A DNA stretch of 64,000 nt from Cymbomonas tetramitiformis. Lineage: Eukaryota; Chlorophyta; Pyramimonadophyceae; Pyramimonadales; Pyramimonadaceae. The position numbers were made by a program, and so were the translations under genes. Position 1 is the stretch's first letter; every line of letters starts with the position of its first letter. The notes below the pieces were generated by a model, which had not been told where the DNA came from, made no database searches, and worked only from the letters and a program-made list of their open reading frames with translations. This document shows, one piece after another, positions 49,980 to 60,639 of the stretch. The stretch is taken from the NCBI GenBank assembly GCA_001247695.2, contig LGRX02034702.1, forward strand, positions 1 through 64,000. Direction: 5' to 3'.

Positions 49980-51190
49980 GAAATTTTCGTCGCGGTTGCG
50001 GGACGCACGCCAGCGGTTCAAGATGGCGCAACAGCGACAGTGAGAACGGTTTGGCGAACGCCACACGCAGCGCCGGTATGCAGTAGGCGATATGGTGTCC
50101 ACCGATGTCAGCAAGCATTTGACAGAGAAAGTGATGAATCGCTCGCCATGTGCAGGAAGCTGAGCAAGACGTGGCATGCCCCGTTCCAGTGGTGGAGCGA
50201 ATTTTCAGTGAGGCACATCAGATGGAACTCGGACGCCGAGGCTGCCAAAGGAGCACCGCGGTGGCGCAGGTTGAAGGTCCCACCCCACAGGCGCATCCAT
50301 GATGCCTTCGCGCAGCACAGATTGGAGCCCTGTGCCCGTATATATGTCAGTCAGGCTTCTTTTGCAGAATATGACTCACTCGCGGCGGGTACCAGAGGCA
50401 GTGGTAGTAGACGGATAGAACGAGGTGCACTCGTATTAATCACATGTGACGTTGGCGCGTAGAGTGCGTGTGGTTCGTGGAAAATGAGGTAAAAGAGTGG
50501 ATGGTGAGTAGGACCGGATTCTTCAAAGTTCATTACCAGTAGAGGACCAGGAATACAGTGGGATGTGGAGCACTCCTCCAGCACTTGACAGATTATTGAA
50601 GCGGCCCGATTATGCATATGGTATCGAAGGTTCGTGCTGAGGCAGTGAGATGCAGAGAGCAACGAGGGTGGCATGCAGCACAAACAAGATCATTATTCGT
50701 TGAGCTGATCATCCTGAACCTCTGCGATGAACTGACTTTGAACGCTAGATTGCCATCCACCTATCCTGTAAGCATGCCGAGGTCCTGGAAGATGAGAGTC
50801 TGGTTTTAGTCATAGAATTGTGAGCAGATTGACGTTCCGGAAGTCACCACGCCTCGCATCGTGTTAGTGTTGTTCAGCGGTACAGGTTGAGTGGAGCCGG
50901 AATTGTGCGTTGTTTTCCTGTTTCAGTCACTGTTACTTTTGACGCTATGGCGGCCTAGCAGCCCACATATGTAGCAGACATCCTGCAGTGGTACTACCAC
51001 CAATATTTGCCTTGCCGCGTTCCCTTCAATTTGAGACCCTCCAGTCTTCCATGTATCTACCATGCGTTTTGGGCAAAGTGGGGCCATATGCCTGGGCAAT
51101 GTTATCAATAAATTGGGAGGCCAATATGAGTTGCGGTACAAGGAGTTCCTCCAGTTCATCCATTTGGGAGAAATATCAATATGAAAATAT
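49980..51190 (+). pseudogene. Decayed chromovirus: integrase tail followed by C5-methyltransferase fragment
   Basis: At 49997-50100 the frame ARQRFKMAQQRQ.ERFGERH, then YAVGDMVSTDVSKHL, parallels VNLQMAQQRMMEQFDARH and VNDQVWVDGQHL of the better element at 62600. At 50165-50345 KLSKTWHAPFQ and LKVPPHRRIHDAFAQHRLEP match LRHGPLRV and LELPVHWKVHDVFTADRLTP. At 50862-51000 VLVLFSGTG, then DILQWYYHQY, match ILVLFCGTGS and DILHWNYKLY of the C5-methyltransferase at 63336. Stops and shifts are frequent. The same domain order in a second, independent copy supports a real fusion family. Confidence 0.72.
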
Positions 51191-51199
51191 GTGAATAAT

Positions 51200-53580
51200 T
51201 ATTGAACCTTGCACAAGTGAATGAAATGAAGTGGAAACGTGAAATGGAGGTTGTGATTATGCATCCTTAACAGTGCACGCGCTCACGTGAAATTAAAATC
51301 AGACATGCAAAATATGCTATATTCGGGACATCGGGTCCTCGAGTAATATGTAAAATGCGCGGAATACATTCCATTCAAAAGTGTGGAATTCCACGGAATT
51401 TATTGTGTACCCTTTCTCGGTCTCTTTCGGATGTGTTTCTGGTTATTTGTCGATTTTACTATTATATTCTCGATGGTTTCTTTGATTGTTTGGCACATTT
51501 TTATTCAGCATTATATCAACGATTGGGGCATCCATGTAGTAAATCGTGTTTGCTATACGGTCGTCTTCTGCCCCATCATAGTATACAATTTGCACGCGAT
51601 GTCCTGATGGAATTAACAGCTGATAACCGCGCCACCGATTGTTTTACCGTGCCACTGTGCTAAGAAGCACAAGCGATAGATACGCAAATAGAAAAAGCGG
51701 GAAAACACGATAAATGCGAAAAGCTAGATAAAAGGTAGGGAAATGGCTAAGTATAATTGTGCAGTACTCAGTACAAAGTACAGTAGGACCGAACTGTGGA
51801 TGATATAACATGTGAGGTACTGTTAATACTAGTACTCTGTAGTATGTATAGCGTGCATCTATATGAGCAGGGTTAACAACACAACCGAAGATGTAATCGT
51901 TCGGACAGATTGTTTTCAGAGTTGCAGATCCGAAAAGAGAGTTTTACTGCGTCAAAAGTATACGAGCATATAATCAATATTGAAAGCCTCGCTTAGATTG
52001 TGAAATATGCATTTACTGACTGAGAGTTGATATGAACTAGAGAGAGAGAGAGATTATTATGAACTTGAAGAGTAGTAAAGAAAGAACGAGAGTGGTCTCC
52101 CACAAAATGGTATTCAGTTCGGTAACGACCTTTGATTGAGCGTTTCCACGTGCGCTAGTTTGTTATTTCCGATGAGTTTCGCGGAGTTCAATGCCGTGCT
52201 CGTCGACTTGCCCATCCGCCCCTTGCTCTCTTGGGTTGTCTCCGTTTCTTTATGTCTGCGTTTCGGTTTGTCGCGTTCTTGTTCTATCGGCGCAATGGCG
52301 AGTGGCTTGGGGGTAACGCGTGCGTTGGGTGGATCTCGTGCAGGCTGTGCCAGGGGGCACGACGTAGCTGAGACCCCCTCACGATAAGGGGTGTCTGAAT
52401 GCCTGAAATTGATATCAGGGGACTATTGGGAGAAATAGTAAGGGAATGTGACATTCATCTGAGCGAACAGTTAGGGGAAATAATATGCGAGCTCAGGGTG
52501 GTGAATAAAGAGAGATCACCGAGTTGGTCTCTCAGACTTGGACAGCAGAAAATGATAACTCTTGCTGTCTGGGTTTATGTGAACAGAAAGATATTCTGAA
52601 AGTATATAAGATCCGATCATATTGCATACTGGATAATAGATAACTCCTGGGAATACTGCTGGGACAATTTGGGATCTTGAGCGTCTTTTTAGCTCGCTCT
52701 CGCTCGCTTTGCGTGCTTACATGCGCACTTTGGACCTGTGGCAAACTGCTTTCAGCTTTCGTTGCGGCGTTCTGATATGTTTTTCTCGTGCGTTTCGGTT
52801 GTTCTGGCGACTTGACGGGTTAGCGTCCTTGAGGCGGGACCGTTTTGGTCGTTAGTTGTACCGGTTGCGCTCGTTTTTTACTCTGCATTACGCGTTTCCT
52901 GGCACATATTGGGGAGAGAATGGCTTATACCAAACTTTGCGCAATTTTTATAGGATATTTACAACCTTTCCAACTTGTATCAGCGCTCAGTGTGGTCACT
53001 AACAGCCTTTTAATATGTGCTTAATAATCTTGACTTTTTGAGCCAAAACCCTGAGTTCAAGGTAGGTCTTGATCTTACTCATCAGCTTCAATATTTGGGC
53101 TCCTGGACGATAATTTTACTTTAGTGTGATTAGTATGGATATTTTGACCGGTTGGTTTCAGTTCTTGAGCCTTGGAGAACCCTCAAAGCTGTTTTGGCTG
53201 CTTAATTTGACTTCAAGACAGCAAAATTAGACCTTTTGGACTTTCATCAAGCTGGCAAATATCGATCTTTGGGCTGTATCCTGCGTTACCTTTCAGATAT
53301 GGATAGTACTCGACAGTTTTCATCGATATTTAGCGCTATGGGACTCACTGAGAGCTATCTGGATACTTCTGGTTTCAGCATCTTGAACCCAGCCCATACT
53401 TAGGCACTTCAAAACTGTGTCGCGGAGCCCTGGCAAAATTTTGAGAAAATGGACATAAGTGCGACCAAAGACTGTTTCAACCATGTCTGAGGGACCCCTT
53501 CAACATTCTTTCAACTCCAAAAGTGACTCTGACCACCTCAGCTACAGCCAGCGAGTGTACAGCGCCAACAGCCACTTTCT
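51200..53580. other. AT-rich intergenic region, no gene recognised
   Basis: The base composition is clearly AT-richer than the host exons. Open frames (51383-51607 hydrophobic, 52136-52387) lack recognisable domains. A short GA run is at 52042-52054. 52900-53580 is unique-looking sequence without coding sense in any frame. Confidence 0.5.
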
Positions 53581-53583
53581 GGA

Positions 53584-53735
53584 CTCCTTAAAATGAGATG
53601 TCTACACCCGATGTGTAACGTTTAGGCCTGTCTGTCCCTGATGTAGATTAAAATCAAATGTCGGCCCCCGATGTGGATTAAAATGAGATGTCTGCCCCCG
53701 ATGCATGTGGGTTAAAATGAAGTGTCTGCCCCCGA
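53584..53735 (+). repeat. Short tandem repeat, 31-38 bp units
   Basis: Four or five diverged units of ttaaaatgagatgtctgcccccgatgt(g/a)ga occur in succession. Confidence 0.8.
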
Positions 53736-53756
53736 TGTAGACGTATTCCTATATTC

Positions 53757-53783
53757 ATTGTATATATATATATATATATATAT
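53757..53783. repeat. TA microsatellite
   Basis: About 13 TA units follow the tandem repeat at 53584-53735. Confidence 0.9.
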
Positions 53784-53989
53784 CCTCTGACCCAATATCG
53801 CACTTCACGTGACGCCTCCTTGATCGTTGGGACCAACTTGGCGAAGAGCACAGCCGCATTTGGCCTCGTTCCCGCCGAAACGGGCGTGCTTCTCTGGAAA
53901 ACATTGTCGGATAACGTGCTTTGCCACGGACTCGTCGAAACGGTATCGTGCCAAAGTGTTCACCGTAGCCACGAAAACGGGATATGAGT

Positions 53990-56187
53990 GGAGACCCCAC
54001 GTATTTTGTGCGTCCACCCCACGCGTGTGTATTTTGTGTGTCCGCCCCACACGTGGGGTGTTATGACGTAATACAAATCACATCCGATGCGCATCGATCG
54101 GTTTATGACTGGTCGATCGGTACATAACATTCGATTGCACGACACAACCATTCTAGTTATAATCAAAGACTAATACTTGAGCCTTGTTCATTTTTGCACA
54201 GATTTGTAACCATGTTGCATGTGGATTATGAAAACATTTTTTTTCAACGTTCGTAACTCACATAGATATATTATTTAGACTCCTAGGAATTGTTTGGGCT
54301 CTTGATTGTGCCATCCGTGGCCGCATCAGCTCAGTTTGCAGTCGCGACTGCGAGCTAAGCTGATAAACCCTTATCACTTTCATGCACAACGGATGAAATC
54401 TCAAACAGCGGCGGGGTTCTCGTGCGTTCTAGCGCACGAGACTTGGCACAAATATTTCTAACAGCAATATTGGTGCACCCTCAAACGCACAACCTCTGAT
54501 GTAAGCTATGCGCAATACGCATGCTGCACATCATGAGGCAGGTTTGGGTTTGGGTTTGCATGTGCCCAAACCCAAACATGCCAATGAAACAGCAAAGGAC
54601 TTCCGGCGAGTTCCAGCGCACGTAACTTTGCAAAATATAGTTCTAAGAAGTATATATTTCATATTTCTGAAGTGCAAGGTTTGCGATAGCCTGTGCGCGA
54701 AGTTAACATACTATTTCTTTGACCCAGATTTACGAGTTTGAATATCACGCTAAAATCTGTGTCAAAGAAATAGTTATACCATTTTGCGCACAGACTTTCT
54801 TAGACCTTGTGCTGCGAACACGTCAAAGATGCATATCTTGTCAATATTTCTACGCAGTTGCGTGCGCTAGAACGCACGGGAAGCCATTTGCTGTTTAGCA
54901 TGAATTGGGTTTGGAAACATTCGAACCCAAGCCCAATAGATCTGCCAAAGAAATAAATTGATAGTTTTGCCAACAAGTTATCTCAGGCCTTGGCCTTCTG
55001 AGAAATGAAAGATATATATCTTATAAATATTTGTGCATAGTTTCGCGCGCTATAACGCACGGGAAGTATTTTTCAGTTTGGCATGTATTGGGTTTGGGTA
55101 CACTCGAACCCAAACCCAATAAATCTGCCAAAGAAATAATTTGATGGCTTCGTGCACAAGGCTTTTGAGACCTTGGGATTTTGGCGACTAAGAAATATAT
55201 ATATCTTAATAGTACTTTTGCAAAGTTACGTGCGCTGGAACTCGCCGGAAGTCCTTCGCTCGCTGTTTGGCATGTTTGGGTTTGGGTACATGCAAACCAA
55301 ACCCAAACCTGCCTCATGATGTGCAGCACGCGTTTTGCGCATAGCTTACATCAGAGGTTGTGCGTTTGAGGGTGCACCAATATTGTTGTTAGCAATATTT
55401 GTGTTAAGTCTCGTGCGCTAGAACGCACGAGAACCCCTCCGCTGTTTGAGTTTGTATGCGATGTGCATGGAAGTGATAAGAGCCTATCAGCTTAGCTCGC
55501 AGTCGCGACTGCAAATAAACTGAGCTGATGCGACCACGGATCGGCTCAATCAAGAGCTTAAAAAATTCCTAGGAGTCTAAATAAGATATCTATGTGCGTT
55601 ACGAACGTTGAAAAAACGTTTTCCTAATCTAATTTACTCGCAAACAGTGTGGGGTATAGATGCAGTGAAGCCTTAAACGGTTTTCACATACTCAAAGGCG
55701 CTTCCGAAAGCACACTACGTCCGCCGGATCGAAAAACGGACGGCGCTAGGCGATTTCAAGGTATGGTTTACTGGAGGTCGACATTAGCATAAAAAAATGC
55801 AGATCTAGATCTCGAGATATATGTGTTTTTAGTTGGTGCTTAAGTATGGTTAAGTATGGGAGATTGCGGAACGGTATCGACCATAACTTCTGCATGCCTT
55901 AACCACTTGACTCCCCGAAGTGCATACTATGTTTAGATAGGTTCAGCCAACCTATTTATCAAATAAAAATATTTGAAAATTTTTATGCTAATGTTGACCT
56001 CCAGTAAACCATACCTTGATTTGCTCGCTCCTGCGGCATTCGTCGTGCACAGGTCGTGCATCATCTTCGCTCGGACAGGAACCGATATTACATAATACAA
56101 TTATTGTATTATACCCCACGTGTGGGGCGGACACACAAAATATACACGCGTGGGGTGGACACACAAAATACGCGGGGTTTCCACACG
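53990..56187. repeat. Large composite inverted repeat with internal ~190-bp satellite units
   Basis: The outer arms 53990-54072 and 56100-56187 are reverse complements (ccccacacgtggggt, acccca(c)gcgtgt, ttttgtgtgtcc). The inner arms 54225-54720 and 55180-55635 are also reverse complements over hundreds of bases (caacgttcg, ctcctaggaattgtt, gcagtcgcgactg, cgtgcg.tctagcgcacga, aggtttgggtttgggt). Between the inner arms, ~190-bp units with tgggtttgggtacactcgaac and ctgccaaagaaataa repeat head to tail. The whole could fold into a very long cruciform. There are no convincing ORFs. Confidence 0.78.
55757..56018. mobile_element. Small non-autonomous TIR element (262 bp)
   Basis: Terminal inverted repeats of about 39 bp (caaggtatggtttactggag and its complement at 55999-56018) have one mismatch. 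GATTT occurs at both outer edges, allowing a 5-bp duplication with one ambiguous base. The interior is AT-rich, with no ORF. It sits inside the larger inverted repeat 53990-56187. Confidence 0.7.
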
Positions 56188-56499
56188 GCACCCCACGAAA
56201 ACCGCTGTCGTAGAATTTGCCACCGGTGCAGCCGTCGCAACCGGTGTGTTGGGTGTGAGCGCATGCCGCGTCGCAACACCGTCGAAAATTGTCGCTAATG
56301 AGCGCCGTCGAGGCGCCGTACTTGCTGTCGACGTCTAGTAGCAACCATGATAAAAAGAGACGATCGAGGTGGTGTGAGGGAAATTGTGGACGGAAATCGA
56401 GCTACGGTGGCGGCCACATGTCAAGACGGGTCGTCGAGGAATGTCGGAGAACTGAAGGCGTCAAGTCGTGCACTGCTTCATGTGGGATTTAATAGCTAC

Positions 56500-56610
56500 A
56501 GTGTAATGTAGCTCACACTGCTACATCACACTGCTACAGTATAATGTAGCACTACACTACACTACACTATAGTGTAGTGCTTATCACTCACGGAGCAGTG
56601 ATAAGCTGCA
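56500..56610. repeat. Cluster of palindromes
   Basis: Short inverted words gctacagt.taatgtagc occur twice, followed by the perfect 20-base palindrome cactacactatagtgtagtg. Overlapping its end is gcttatcact-(8 bases)-agtgataagc, a perfect 10-bp stem. The cluster can form several alternative hairpins. Confidence 0.8.
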
Positions 56611-57718
56611 CTATCGTTGGGTTAGCTTAGATCAGTTGCGTCGTATACACACCGCATTTCCTTGGTGTGGAAATGCGCCTAGGTACCACAGCTCCGCATG
56701 ATTGTGTCCAATCAACCAAACGTCCGCAGCCAGGCCATACCGCCCGCACGCTCAACTCCTAGCGGAACCCCTCACTCCATCCCAAGCGTCGTCGTTTAGC
56801 CAATGTCCGCAGTGTCTGAAAAAAGAATGCGTGGGTCCAAACCTGTTAGATATGACACTTAGACAAAAGACAATGATACACCTACAAAGGCAGTTTCTCA
56901 GAATGGTGATAGAATAAGTTCAGTTGCCCGTTAAGTGGCAACACGGGTTTAGGGTTCAGGCCTGGTGACGGTCACACACCCTACTATAGGAAGTGACAGG
57001 TGACATATTGGTGTGTCACAGTGCTACTTCCAACAATGATGTCCGCCACCACCCTCGATCCGCTGGCCACCGACGACGAGGACATTGCACCGCCGCAGCC
57101 TCCGCTTAGGCCTGGTTGTGGTAGGCCTATCCCTGGTTTTGGCTGATCCCTACTCACCAGCTCGATGGTGTGTGCACGTTTTGCGATTTGTGCCACGGCC
57201 GCCCCACTCACCGCGCCACAGGCTTTGGTGGTGCTGGTGAGGGCACATGCACGGCCCCACCGGTCGGTGGTGCCGCAACGGGACGTTACATTGGTTCCGT
57301 GGAACCATCCTTGACCTCCACGTCACCTTTCAATCGACGATCGGGGTTTGGGTACTCCGTCATTTTCTCCCACGCAAGATTATTTGCAGGGTTTGTCGCG
57401 GCATGCCGCCCCGCCACCGGGCTCTACGGTCGGTGGTGTGCTGTCAGACATTGCCGGTGCAGTTTCGGGGGACCATCTGGTACCTCTTGCTCATTCATTG
57501 ACCCCGTGGACTTCTTCAATGACTACTTCAACATCGACGGCTTCGCCATTTTCTTTGGCACATGAACATGAAGCCGGGCAAGGGGGCAACCTTTCATCCA
57601 AATGGACCTCTGTTGTGGCACCGGCTCTCCCGGGCATTTCATAGTCTCACTAATATCAGCGCAGTGGAAGCGTGGTGGGCCCATAACCTCATAGTCTCAC
57701 TAATATCAAAGCAGGCTC
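56611..57718 (+). other. Region upstream of the chromovirus RT; gag not identified
   Basis: A short Met-started frame at 57041 (MSATTLDPLATDDEDI) and a Cys-rich word (CTFCDLCHGRPTH, 57173) could be gag debris. No aspartic protease motif, primer-binding site or LTR could be recognised. 56989-57030 contains a short inverted pair (ggaagtgacaggtgac / gtgtcacagtgctacttcc). Confidence 0.35.
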
Positions 57719-57739
57719 GTGGACCGCGACCACAAATCG

Positions 57740-58690
57740 CCGCTGCGCGTGGACCCCGAGTACCGTGATGGCGCACGACATAAGAGGTGCTACAAGCTGC
57801 CCATGGAGGAGTTGCGACAACTTCGTGGACAACTGGACGAACTCTTGGCGAAGGGATACACGCGTCCCTCGTCTTCACCTTGGGGCAGTCCAGTCTTGAT
57901 GGTGCCCAAGCCCTCGAACGCTAAGAAGGAGCTACGGCTAGTGATTGATTACCGCCAGATCAATGAGACAGGGCACAAATCTTCCTAGAATGACTCTCGG
58001 CCCGGAATCAAGAAAAAGACGTGTTTTTGCTAATTTTCAAATGTTTTCCATACTTAAATCGATGAAAAATCGACCGGCCCGCTTTCGGCCCGGAGCTCCT
58101 TTTGGGCGCTGCTCTCGGCCCCGGGCCGGCCAATCCCCATAAGATATGTTCCCTGCAATGATATCGCCGTAAAGGACCGTTATCCTCTTCCCGATATGCA
58201 GTCTCTCATTGATGATCTGCAGGGAGCGACTATCTTCTCCACCGCGGACGCTCTGTGGGGATTCTGGCAGGTACCCATGGAGGAGGACGCAATGACCACG
58301 CCGTTCGGAGCTTATGAATGGCTGGTTATGCCCATGGGGTTGTCGAACAGTCCTTCTTGCTGGCAACGTATGATGCAGAGCTACCTGGAACACCTCTCAT
58401 TCGTGAGGGTGTTTGTCGACGACATCATGATCTTCAGCAAGAATCCAACTGAACACCTCGGTCATTTGAAGCAGGTGCTGGAGGTCTGTCGTCAGAACAA
58501 GGTCCGGCTGAAGGAATCGAAGCTGCGGTGCTTCAAGCGCTCTGCACGGTTCCTCGGGCACGTCATTGATCGTGAAGGATGCCGACCCCAGCAGGACAAG
58601 ATCGCAGCGGTGAGGGATTAGCCCAAGCTGGAAACTGTCAAACATGTGCGACAGTTCCTGGGTCTGGCCGGTTTCTACCGCCGGTACAAT
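57740..58690 (+). pseudogene. Chromovirus reverse transcriptase domain
   Basis: It contains YKLPMEELRQLRGQLDELLA, SPWGSPVLMVPKP and LRLVIDYRQIN, then, after the MITE, VKDRYPLPDMQSLID, FSTADALWGFWQVPM, YEWLVMPMGLSNSP, the active site FVDDIMIFSK and ARFLGHVID. All catalytic residues are present. After IAAVRD a TAG replaces the expected Trp, then PKLETVKHVRQFLGLAGFYRR follows in frame before a shift. Confidence 0.88.
57969..58155. mobile_element. hAT-like MITE (187 bp) inside the RT domain
   Basis: The ends are cagggcacaaatctt and aagatatgttccctg, imperfect inverted repeats beginning CAGGG. The flanks are caatgaga (57961-57968) and caatgata (58156-58163), an 8-bp duplication with one difference. 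Ignoring the insert gives an uninterrupted RT frame across ATC AAT GAG ATC GCC GTA AAG. CA(A/G)GG ends with an 8-bp duplication are typical of hAT transposons. The interior has a GC-rich stretch of ggcccg words. Confidence 0.85.
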
Positions 58691-58699
58691 CATCCAGGG

Positions 58700-59265
58700 G
58701 TTCTCCGATCTGGCTCACCCATTGACCAAGCTGACGAAGAACTTAGTGCCCTGGGAGTGGGGCCCAGAGCAGGAGCGGGCGTTCGAGCGGTTGAGGACGG
58801 TGCTGACCACAGCCCCTACGTTGATCCTTCCAGATCAGAAGGCAGCTCATGATGGCACCAGCCCATTCGTCGTACAGACGGACGCTAGTGCGGTAGCACT
58901 GGCTGGGGTACTGATGCAGGACCTGGGGAAGGGCCTGCAGCCGATAGCCTTCGAGAGCAAGCAGTTCTCATCAGCAGAGCAAAACTACCATGCCGGGGAA
59001 CGGGAGTTAGCAGCGATTCATCGCTGCACGACTCAAACGTGGAGGCATTACCTTATCTTCACGGAGTTCCGCGACTCATGGGAGACCACGCGCCGCTGAA
59101 GTGGCTCTTCGCACCAGGCCGGGAACTCAGCAGGCGACAAGCGAGGTGGTACGAGGACCTGGTGGAGGTGGGCGTGCATGCGATGGAGCACGTGCCAGGG
59201 CGCACGCTGGTGGTGCCGGACGCGGCCTCTTGCCGACCAGACTATGTGCAAACCTCAGCAATAGA
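58700..59265 (+). pseudogene. Chromovirus RNase H domain
   Basis: FSDLAHPLTKLTK and WGPEQERAFERL are followed by VQTDASAVALAGVLMQD, LQPIAFESKQFSSAEQNYHA and GERELAAIH. After a shift near 59070 come GDHAPLKWLFA and RRQARWYEDLVE. These are the expected connection and RNase H blocks of Ty3/gypsy pol, with catalytic Asp and Glu kept. Confidence 0.85.
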
Positions 59266-59880
59266 GGGGCTCAAGGAGGCAGGATACGTGGACCTGAGCA
59301 CCGACCAGCCAGTGTCAGCTGAGGACGGAAGGCGAGCAGCAGGTGCCAAGGGGAAACCAGCGGAAGTACCCAAGGCCAAGGCTGAGGTGAATGCAGCGGT
59401 GGAAGAGAAGAAGGAGGAGAAGGAGGACCCTAGCTCTCCCTCGGATGCGGGGTTCAGCTCATCAGATGAGGAGGACGAGGAACACCCACCAGTGAGCCCT
59501 CCAGTGGTGACAGGGAAGCTGACGCAGCTCAATAATGGACTGTGGTGGGCGGAGACCCCCGACCTGTGGCGCGACGCTATGGACACAGTAGCCACGATGG
59601 CGGCGGCTTCTGTCTTCGCGGACGTAACTACTAGAGCGCGGCGAGCGGTAACAGCAGAGCAATTAGCAACAGGTGATGACTCAGCGTCTCCCTTGGATGC
59701 AGAAGCCGTCTTGTCAGAGACACCCCCAGCAGCACAGCCGCCCGCGACAGTGGCCCAGAAGCCAGCAGCAGAGCAGCAGCAGCCATCAGCAGCAGCGCAG
59801 CAGCAACCAGCAGCAGCAGCCGAACAACCGCCAGCGACAGCAGCAGAGCGGCAGCAATCAAGTCCAAGGATCCGACCCGG
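59266..59880 (+). CDS. Low-complexity linker between RNase H and methyltransferase-like domain
   Basis: It is in frame with the RNase H end. It is an acidic/Lys-rich stretch (EEKKEEKEDPSSPSD, SSSDEEDEEHPP), a middle with LNNGLWWAETPDLWRD, and a Gln/Ala/Pro-rich run (PAAEQQQPSAAAQQQPAA). It is disordered by composition. The long antisense Ser/Ala frame here is its shadow. Confidence 0.6.
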
Positions 59881-60370
59881 AGGACCGCTGGTGGACAAGC
59901 AGGATTGGAAGTTGATCTCATCGGAGTTCGCTAGGCTGCAGAGCAAGTACTCTAGAGCACTGGGAGGACCGTTCCAGGTGGATGCGTGCTGTGACGCTAT
60001 CGGCCAGAATCGACAGGTGAGCACATTCTGGACTGATTGCTTGAACGAGCAATGGAGGGGCCGTATCGTCTGGTGCAACCCCCCCTTCTCAGACCCCAAC
60101 GCGAGCATTGAGGACATTCTGCGACACTACGCATCTGAGGCGAAGCAGGACCCGTGCCACACAGCCGCCTTGTTCTTATTGCCGACTTCCCTCATGCGAG
60201 TTGGCGACCGTTGCTACGCGAGTTTGGCCTGGAGATCGTGGAGGTCATTCCAAGGGTGAACGAGCATGGTGAGCCCAACAGACTGTTTACCTCACCTGGA
60301 GAGGAGAGGGGTCACCGCTCGGCTCTGCAGGAACTGCCAGTCCCATGGCCAGTGCTAGTAGTAATAGCCA
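59880..60370 (+). pseudogene. Adenine-methyltransferase-like (NPPF) domain within chromovirus pol
   Basis: It reads FQVDACCDAIGQNRQVSTFW, EQWRGRIVWCNPPFSD and ALFLLP; then, after a one-base shift near 60190, FPHASWRPLLREF, VIPRVNEHGE, RLFTSPGEERG and WPVLVVIARP. The VDACCD start, QWRG...CNPPF box and later FTSP word match the DIRS-group element at 5504-6349 in the same order and spacing. NPPF is the motif IV of Dam-type amino-methyltransferases. I know this domain from DIRS-type elements, not from chromoviruses. Confidence 0.8.
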
Positions 60371-60639
60371 GGCCACAGAAGCCACCCAGCAAGCTGGCCC
60401 CACGCGAGAGACCCACAGCGCAACCAGCAGTCACGCTCTCCGGAGCAGCAGCGAAGGTCAGAGATAAGTCGGGGACAGTGGAGCCAGGGGTGTTCTTGCG
60501 GGCGCTGAGAGCTGAGCACAGACGCAGCGAATATCTCAGAACCCTGAAGCAGGAGTTGCTAAACACCCAGCATCATCATCGCACAGAGCATTTCCGGCTG
60601 GTAAGCGACATCATCTGGAGAGTGGCTGCGAAGGGCGCT

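Noticed and set aside
51355..51663. Hydrophobic frames that might be a small membrane protein
   Set aside because: AT-rich sequence easily gives hydrophobic frames. No homology words, two overlapping frames equally open, no splice or promoter support.
56944..56955. ggtttaggg, resembling a plant-type telomere repeat
   Set aside because: Only a single unit is present. No array, so chance is the simplest explanation.
59242..60117. 291-codon minus-strand Ser/Ala/Cys-rich frame
   Set aside because: It is a shadow of the low-complexity linker and NPPF domain of the chromovirus.
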